Positions 7,354 through 11,231 of a stretch of 11,231 nucleotides of DNA are shown in pieces. The translations under genes were made by a program, and so were the position numbers. The DNA lies in assembly GCA_964652565.1 (NCBI GenBank), contig CAZZEC010000171.1, positions 1 through 11,231 on the forward strand, in the 5' to 3' direction. The notes beneath the pieces are model-generated. The model did not search any database and was not told where the DNA came from. It saw only the letters and a list, made by a program, of their open reading frames with translations. The DNA comes from JBCCTX01 sp964652565. GTDB taxonomy: Bacteria; Bacteroidota; Bacteroidia; J057. The number at the start of each line of letters is the position of its first letter. Position 1 is the first letter of the stretch.

Positions 7354-8565
7354 TTATTTTCTAAGAGCTACATGAAACAATTGTCTCACTATTTCTACGG
7401 TACCTCCCGTTGCACAATTTTGAAATGTGATAACCCCCAGTTTAGATTCTGGATCAAAAAACATAAAGGTAGTGATACCAGGGTCACCACCTGTATGTCC
7501 CCATAGACTAATGGGGTCATTAGAGGTTTCTAGTACTAATGTATGGAAGCAAAGACCCTGAGATGGATGTTTGGGGTCTTGTTCACTAAGCATAAGTTCG
7601 ATAGTTTGTGGTTGTAATATACTGCTTCCATTGAATTCTCCCCCATTTAATATTGCAATGAGAAAATGGGAAAGCTCACTAATACTTGTTCGAACCAGAC
7701 CATCTGGATAATTAGGGAAACCATACAAGCAGTTTTCTATAAATGTGTCAGGATTGAAATCAGATTCATTGGGATATAATCTACGAGCATCGAGGAGGTC
7801 ATGTCTATTTTCATGAGTTACATAAGCATAGGGTCTGATATGTTGGGTAGTATCTATTTCGCTTAAATACCAGGCTGTATTATTCATTCCCAAGGGAGTA
7901 AAAATATGTTCCTTGCAATAAGCGTGAAAAGGCTGTTTGGCCACTGTTTCAACGATAAAGCCTAATAATCCAAATGCAATATTAGAATACTGTTCTTCGC
8001 TTCCAGGTGCCCAATCTCCAAAATTGCTTCCATTATCATAATACGTTCCGCCAGGTGTTAAATTGGCGTATATCCATTCTTTAAGGGATAAAGTTGGATC
8101 TCCGCAAGCATAACTAAGCGAATACGAGGGACCATCTTGTATGGAGGAAGTATGTGTGAGGATCTGTGAGATAGTAATAGGATTGTTAGGATATCTGGGA
8201 TTTCTAATGTCGACCTTCAAATAGGTATTGATATTTTCTTCCAGGTTGACTAAGCCTTTTTCCCATAATTGCATGATAGCAGTTGTCGTAAAAGTCTTGG
8301 AGATAGAGCCAATATTCATCATACCCTCTATGCTCATGGGAATTTGTTGCTTGATATCAGCTAAACCGTAAGATTGTGACCAGACCATGGAATCATTTTT
8401 GACAATACAAGCAGCAAAACCAGGTACATTTCTCTTATCCATGAATGCTTTGATAGAACGATCAATGGAGTCAGATTGTAGGTAAGTCTGTGCATGGGAA
8501 ACGCTACCTATCTCTAATACAACCAATAGGAAAAGATTGATGAAATGAAAAAGGTGTGAATACAT
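7354..8565 (-). CDS. Exported serine hydrolase, beta-lactamase/PBP-like fold (class C-type family)
   Basis: The protein has 403 residues, within the usual range of the family. A signal peptide ends near SHA/QT (residues 23-27), so it is periplasmic. The three active-site motifs of the class C beta-lactamase/esterase/D-aminopeptidase superfamily are visible: Ser87-x-x-Lys90 (GSISKTF), Tyr193-Ser-Asn195 (EQYSNIAFGLLG) and His357-Thr-Gly359 (WGHTGGDPG). Ser87 is the expected acyl-enzyme nucleophile, with Lys90 and Tyr193 as general bases. HTG in place of the KTG of true beta-lactamases points to an esterase, peptidase or D-amino-acid hydrolase more than an antibiotic-resistance enzyme. It lies 63 bp downstream of the M56 gene on the same strand, so it is probably the last gene and possible output of the BlaI-type operon. 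I see no separate copy of the BlaI operator before it. Confidence 0.88.
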   Translation of the reverse strand: MYSHLFHFINLFLLVVLEIGSVSHAQTYLQSDSIDRSIKAFMDKRNVPGFAACIVKNDSMVWSQSYGLADIKQQIPMSIEGMMNIGSISKTFTTTAIMQLWEKGLVNLEENINTYLKVDIRNPRYPNNPITISQILTHTSSIQDGPSYSLSYACGDPTLSLKEWIYANLTPGGTYYDNGSNFGDWAPGSEEQYSNIAFGLLGFIVETVAKQPFHAYCKEHIFTPLGMNNTAWYLSEIDTTQHIRPYAYVTHENRHDLLDARRLYPNESDFNPDTFIENCLYGFPNYPDGLVRTSISELSHFLIAILNGGEFNGSSILQPQTIELMLSEQDPKHPSQGLCFHTLVLETSNDPISLWGHTGGDPGITTFMFFDPESKLGVITFQNCATGGTVEIVRQLFHVALRK

Positions 8566-8628
8566 ATAGGTATATAGATAAAAGCTAACAATGGTTTACA
8601 ATAGCATGTTCCATTCAATTAGTAAACA

Positions 8629-9840
8629 CTATTTCTCAGAGGTATATATTTCAACAGCACCTTGCTCCCCTTCTTTCCCATATTTTTTTATAGCTTCATC
8701 TACAGTTAATTTGAATATCTCACATCTCATTCCTGAAATCTCAATGGGTATACCAGGGGAAACTTTTTGACCGTCAAATATGAGTAAATGTATTTCACCA
8801 AAACCCGTGTATCCACCTTCAGCTGTAAAATCATTCGCTAAGAACTTTACTCGCATACTACCTTTCAGGTGAATGGCCCTTGATTCTTCAAGCCAAATGA
8901 TAGTGTCTGCGTAAAAAAATCCTTTTTCTTGATATGAACCTGCTGCTAAAGATGTTCTGTAAGTATTCTGAAAAGCTGTAGTCAGGAATAGGATAATTGT
9001 TAACGGTATAAATAAGAACATCCTACTTGCTTTAGGTTTCTTTTGATGAGATTTAGATAACATGATAAGTCTGTTTTTTATTGATGTCCGGTGAAAAGCG
9101 CTTTTTAGATTTGATGACTTCATCTTAATAGTAGCATTAAAAAGTCTATGGGAATAGTCGTTACATGAAATACCAGATGTTAAGACAAATTCATCGGCAA
9201 GGTATTCGTGATTAGTTTTTATCAGATCCTTGAAAAGGTAAATAAGCGGGTTAAACCAAAAGAAAATTTGTATAATCTCCAGGAGAAGTATATCCAATGA
9301 ATGATATTGATTTTTATGTGCTAATTCATGATATATCAGTGCTTTATCAAGTTTTCCAGATTGATAATCACTCCTACTAACGAATATGAAATGGAAGAAA
9401 GTAAAGGGGCTAATAGGTTCATTAATTACAGATAGAATGATTCCTTGATATTCTACTTTTTCTGACTTGAGTCCTTTCCATACAATCAGGCAAAGATGAA
9501 CAACGAACCTTACCAGAAAGATAACAGTCCCAATGATGTAAGCTAGGAATAATAGGGTAGGAAGATCAGGCAAGCTGTTTTGAGTATGCTTAAATGTACT
9601 ATCTGCTATGGTAAAAGGATTACTTTGAGTCAGGTTCTCTATTACACTTTCTTCATTGGATATCTCTGGTAGAGCCAATGAAGAAGGGATGTGTAATAAC
9701 GGAACGAGTATTGAGTACAAAATAGCTGTTACAAGGGTGATACGTTGCAATTGGAAATGCCTTGATTGCTTAAAAAATATTGCAAATATCAAGTAGAATA
9801 CTAACAGACATAATGTAGATTCAATTACGTATTCAATCAT
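8629..9840 (-). CDS. M56-family (BlaR1/MecR1-like) membrane metallopeptidase, putative antirepressor
   Basis: The protein has 403 residues. Hydrophobic segments lie near 4-22, 34-52, 97-118, 183-203 and 272-290. The cytoplasm-facing zinc-protease motif is HELAH (171-175). Glu212 in HEYLADE is the expected third ligand, 37 residues after His175 as I recall it for BlaR1. In this family an external signal activates the protease, which inactivates the paired BlaI-type repressor. The extracellular C-terminal part (about 291-403) is not a penicillin-binding sensor domain. It is short and ends in DEAIKKYGKEGEQGAVEIYT, resembling the TonB-receptor plug motif often found at the end of Bacteroidota M56 proteins. 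Its start overlaps the end of the repressor gene by 8 bp (ATGATTGA), indicating translational coupling. The inducing signal is unknown. Confidence 0.9.
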   Translation of the reverse strand: MIEYVIESTLCLLVFYLIFAIFFKQSRHFQLQRITLVTAILYSILVPLLHIPSSLALPEISNEESVIENLTQSNPFTIADSTFKHTQNSLPDLPTLLFLAYIIGTVIFLVRFVVHLCLIVWKGLKSEKVEYQGIILSVINEPISPFTFFHFIFVSRSDYQSGKLDKALIYHELAHKNQYHSLDILLLEIIQIFFWFNPLIYLFKDLIKTNHEYLADEFVLTSGISCNDYSHRLFNATIKMKSSNLKSAFHRTSIKNRLIMLSKSHQKKPKASRMFLFIPLTIILFLTTAFQNTYRTSLAAGSYQEKGFFYADTIIWLEESRAIHLKGSMRVKFLANDFTAEGGYTGFGEIHLLIFDGQKVSPGIPIEISGMRCEIFKLTVDEAIKKYGKEGEQGAVEIYTSEK

Positions 9841-10210
9841 CGGTTGTATCGTTTAATTGTTTATCGATAATATCTCTGAGGTTTTTAAGTTCTTCCTCAC
9901 TCATATCAATTTCTTTAGTAAAAAAGGAACCGAATTGTTCTACAGAATTGTTAAAGAAATTATCAATGAGACCCCTGACATGTTTCGAGAAGTATTGATG
10001 TTTGCTGATCAAGGGGAAATACTCTCTGCTATTTCCATACAGTGTGTATGATACATATTTCTTGTTGATTAATCTTTTAATTAGTGTATTAATGGTGGTA
10101 GTTGCAGGCTGTGGTTCTGGATATTGATCTTTAATATCTTTGAAAAATCCTTTGCCTAACTTCCATAGATACCGCATGACCTGTTCTTCTGCTTTTGTTA
10201 ATGGCTCCAT
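9833..10210 (-). CDS. BlaI/MecI/CopY-family transcriptional repressor
   Basis: The protein has 125 residues, the normal length for the family. The N-terminal winged helix (about 1-70) starts PLTKAEEQVMRYLWKLG. The recognition-helix region PATTTINTLIKRLINKKYV (35-53) is followed by the wing (SYTLYGNSREYFPLIS). The C-terminal helices (about 72-125, FFNNSVEQFGSFF then MSEEELKNLRDII) form the dimerisation region. The Ser95-Phe96 bond lies about where staphylococcal BlaI is cut after induction, which I infer from alignment by eye. It is cytoplasmic and should bind the inverted repeat just upstream of its own start, repressing itself and the coupled M56 gene. Induction would come through the M56 protease. 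Confidence 0.93.
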   Translation of the reverse strand: MEPLTKAEEQVMRYLWKLGKGFFKDIKDQYPEPQPATTTINTLIKRLINKKYVSYTLYGNSREYFPLISKHQYFSKHVRGLIDNFFNNSVEQFGSFFTKEIDMSEEELKNLRDIIDKQLNDTTDD

Positions 10211-10211
10211 G

Positions 10212-10243
10212 CTATATTTGTAGATTATGCTCTACAAATATAG
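10212..10243. promoter_or_regulatory. Operator: perfect 13-bp inverted repeat before the BlaI-type gene
   Basis: CTATATTTGTAGA (10212-10224) and TCTACAAATATAG (10231-10243) are exact reverse complements separated by 6 nt. The TGTA/TACA cores fit the kind of operator bound by BlaI/MecI-family dimers. The element ends 1 bp before the repressor start codon (10210) and overlaps the -7 box, so a bound repressor would block initiation. The match is unambiguous; the binding protein is inferred from position. Confidence 0.85.
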
Positions 10244-10264
10244 AGTAGTTGCTTGCAAAAGCAA
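10235..10264 (-). promoter_or_regulatory. Consensus Bacteroidota promoter of the BlaI/M56 operon
   Basis: On the minus strand TTG (10264-10262) is followed after exactly 19 nt by TATATTTG (10242-10235), a full match to the Bacteroidota -33/-7 consensus. Transcription should start about 10228, giving a leader of under 20 nt. The -7 box lies within one arm of the 13-bp operator, and the -33 region lies in a second inverted repeat, CTTGC-AAAA-GCAAG (10252-10265). This is the best promoter in the window. Confidence 0.8.
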
Positions 10265-10322
10265 GGAGTTTATCTCCCAGAATAAAAAATATTATATGTG
10301 ATGATTGTTGTCCAACTGGCCC

Positions 10323-10769
10323 CTACTCATATTCGACCATCTGACGTAGATGATGTTCCAGATGTACCACATAATCCTGAATGAAATATTTCAGGGTATA
10401 TACATTACCACCTCTTATAGTACAGGTTCTTTGTAGATGCTTTTCTGGGAAATGTTTCAGGATCTCTACGATATGCCGATTGTAAAGGGTCCATAAAGTA
10501 ATCAAATGCTGCTTAGGCATATTTTGATGGTGGCTCAGTGCATTCCATTGATCCTGGTCATACCAGATCGTGGGGTTGTCTTCATATTGCCCTCGAATAA
10601 AACGATGGTGATTATTGGAAGCACTATCAATAAGATGTCCCAATATTTCCTTTTTGCTCCATTTATAAGGAACAGGCTTGTGAGAGAACACATCATCTGC
10701 GAGTTGTTCCAATAAGGGGGGAATCGTCAAGCATAAATATTCCAGTCGATCTATGGTAGGTTGTATCAT
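10323..10769 (-). CDS. DinB-like superfamily protein (DinB_2 type), putative metal-dependent enzyme
   Basis: The protein has 148 residues, typical of the DinB/YfiT-like four-helix-bundle family. His45 (EILGHLIDSASNNHHRF) and the pair His136 and His140 (YVVHLEHHLRQM) match the usual three-histidine metal site. KPVPYKWSKKEILGHL is also characteristic of the family. Members include thiol-dependent transferases and damage-induced proteins, but most Bacteroidota copies have no proven role. There is no signal peptide, so it is cytoplasmic. It lies 112 bp upstream of the repressor gene on the same strand. The strong promoter in that gap suggests the two are separate units. It is divergent from the partial gene starting at 10980. 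Confidence 0.88.
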   Translation of the reverse strand: MIQPTIDRLEYLCLTIPPLLEQLADDVFSHKPVPYKWSKKEILGHLIDSASNNHHRFIRGQYEDNPTIWYDQDQWNALSHHQNMPKQHLITLWTLYNRHIVEILKHFPEKHLQRTCTIRGGNVYTLKYFIQDYVVHLEHHLRQMVEYE

Positions 10770-10979
10770 AAGAGGCTTTTTTTAAAGTAGGTAACTAATT
10801 TTTGGAAAACTAATATTACGATAAATAGAATCTATGGGGTTCAATAATAGGAAATAGTTTAGTGGTTAAGAGCGTCGGTAGCAAATAGTATTAATACAAC
10901 TATTTGATCTAATCTTTCTACCTTATTTAAGACATAAATGAATAACTCAACTTATAACCCTGATAAATCTTCTCGATCC

Positions 10980-11231
10980 ATGAAATCCATCCAATTCCTT
11001 ATTTGCCTTATTTTCGCTTTACATGGGGCTCATGCACAGGTCCCTAAAGATCTGATTCCAATTGAAGATCCCAATTTTGGAATGTACTATCAGGAGCAAT
11101 TTAGACCCGCCAGACTACAGGGCCAGATTCTAAATTTGTCAAAGGAGGAGAGAGATAGCTTAAAAATTATTTGCCACATCAAATTACCTCATGTTGATCT
11201 TATGCAACTTCAGGTTCTGAGTGTCGATAGC
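10980..11231 (+). CDS. Exported protein, N-terminal fragment cut by the window end
   Basis: The frame stays open to the last base, giving 84 codons from this start. The protein begins MKSIQFLICLIFALHGAHAQ, a clean Sec signal peptide with cleavage expected after AHA. The mature part starts QVPKDLIPIEDPNFGMYYQEQF. An in-frame ATG at 10938, directly after an in-frame TAA, would add 14 polar residues (MNNSTYNPDKSSRS). I prefer 10980 because the signal peptide then has a normal length, but 10938 may be what a gene caller picks. I do not recognise the family from this fragment. Confidence 0.75.
   Translation, partial: MKSIQFLICLIFALHGAHAQVPKDLIPIEDPNFGMYYQEQFRPARLQGQILNLSKEERDSLKIICHIKLPHVDLMQLQVLSVDS

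Noticed and set aside
7354..8565. The serine hydrolase considered as an antibiotic-resistance beta-lactamase.
   Set aside because: The third motif is HTG where beta-lactamases have KTG, and the fold family is dominated by esterases and peptidases; operon context alone is not enough.
8566..8628. A separate promoter for the serine hydrolase gene (TAGCTTTT on the minus strand).
   Set aside because: The -7 match is imperfect and no TTG lies at 19-20 nt upstream, so read-through from the repressor operon is simpler.
10252..10277. Hairpins CTTGC-AAAA-GCAAG and GGAG-TTTAT-CTCC as a terminator for the DinB-like gene.
   Set aside because: Stems are only 4-5 bp and lack a proper T-run on the minus strand; they coincide with the promoter of the repressor gene.
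10850..10890. A stretch with AGTGGTTAAGAGC that recalls the D-arm of a tRNA.
   Set aside because: No pairing acceptor or anticodon stem follows, and a GGTTCAA-like element lies on the wrong side; it is probably chance.

Overview
The window looks like chromosomal DNA of a member of the Bacteroidota, probably a free-living, polysaccharide-degrading Cytophagales or Flavobacteriia-type organism. The assignment rests on four things: moderately AT-rich DNA; start codons without clear Shine-Dalgarno sequences; one excellent Bacteroidota-type promoter (TTG, 19 nt, TATATTTG); and a gene content typical of the phylum, namely lipoprotein glycosidases, a BlaI/M56 pair whose M56 protein ends in a TonB-plug-like tail, and a DinB-like protein. 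Genus cannot be read from the sequence.

Positions 1-7321 hold a small carbohydrate-active island of three separately transcribed exported enzymes. They are a DUF5060-type glycoside hydrolase lipoprotein (288-2126, +), a GH116-type beta-glycosidase with a signal peptide (2312-4927, -), and a lipoprotein resembling alpha-glucuronidases (5255-7321, +). The first two genes converge on a 29-bp tandem repeat of nearly four copies followed by a small GC-rich hairpin. The second and third diverge from a 327-bp AT-rich intergenic region. No SusC/SusD transporter pair and no dedicated regulator is present, so this is either the edge of a larger polysaccharide locus or a stand-alone set of trimming enzymes acting at the outer membrane and in the periplasm on a glucose- or glucuronate-decorated glycan. 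The substrate is inferred, not shown.

Positions 7354-10264 hold a regulatory operon on the minus strand: a BlaI/MecI-family repressor (9833-10210), an M56 membrane metallopeptidase overlapping it by 8 bp (8629-9840), and after 63 bp an exported serine hydrolase of the beta-lactamase/PBP-like fold (7354-8565). Just upstream of the repressor start lies a perfect 13-bp inverted repeat overlapping the -7 box of a consensus promoter, which is a clear autoregulatory operator. The order repressor, antirepressor, beta-lactamase-fold enzyme is that of classical bla systems. However, the M56 protein lacks a penicillin-binding sensor domain and the enzyme has an HTG motif in place of the KTG box of true beta-lactamases.

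Positions 10323-11231 hold a DinB-like small protein (10323-10769, -) and, divergently, the first codons of an exported protein that runs off the window (10980 onward, +). I found no tRNA, rRNA, CRISPR array, insertion sequence or phage gene. The best candidates for something under-described are the bla-like operon with a non-beta-lactam sensor, the alpha-glucuronidase-like lipoprotein, and the 29-bp repeat between convergent glycosidase genes.
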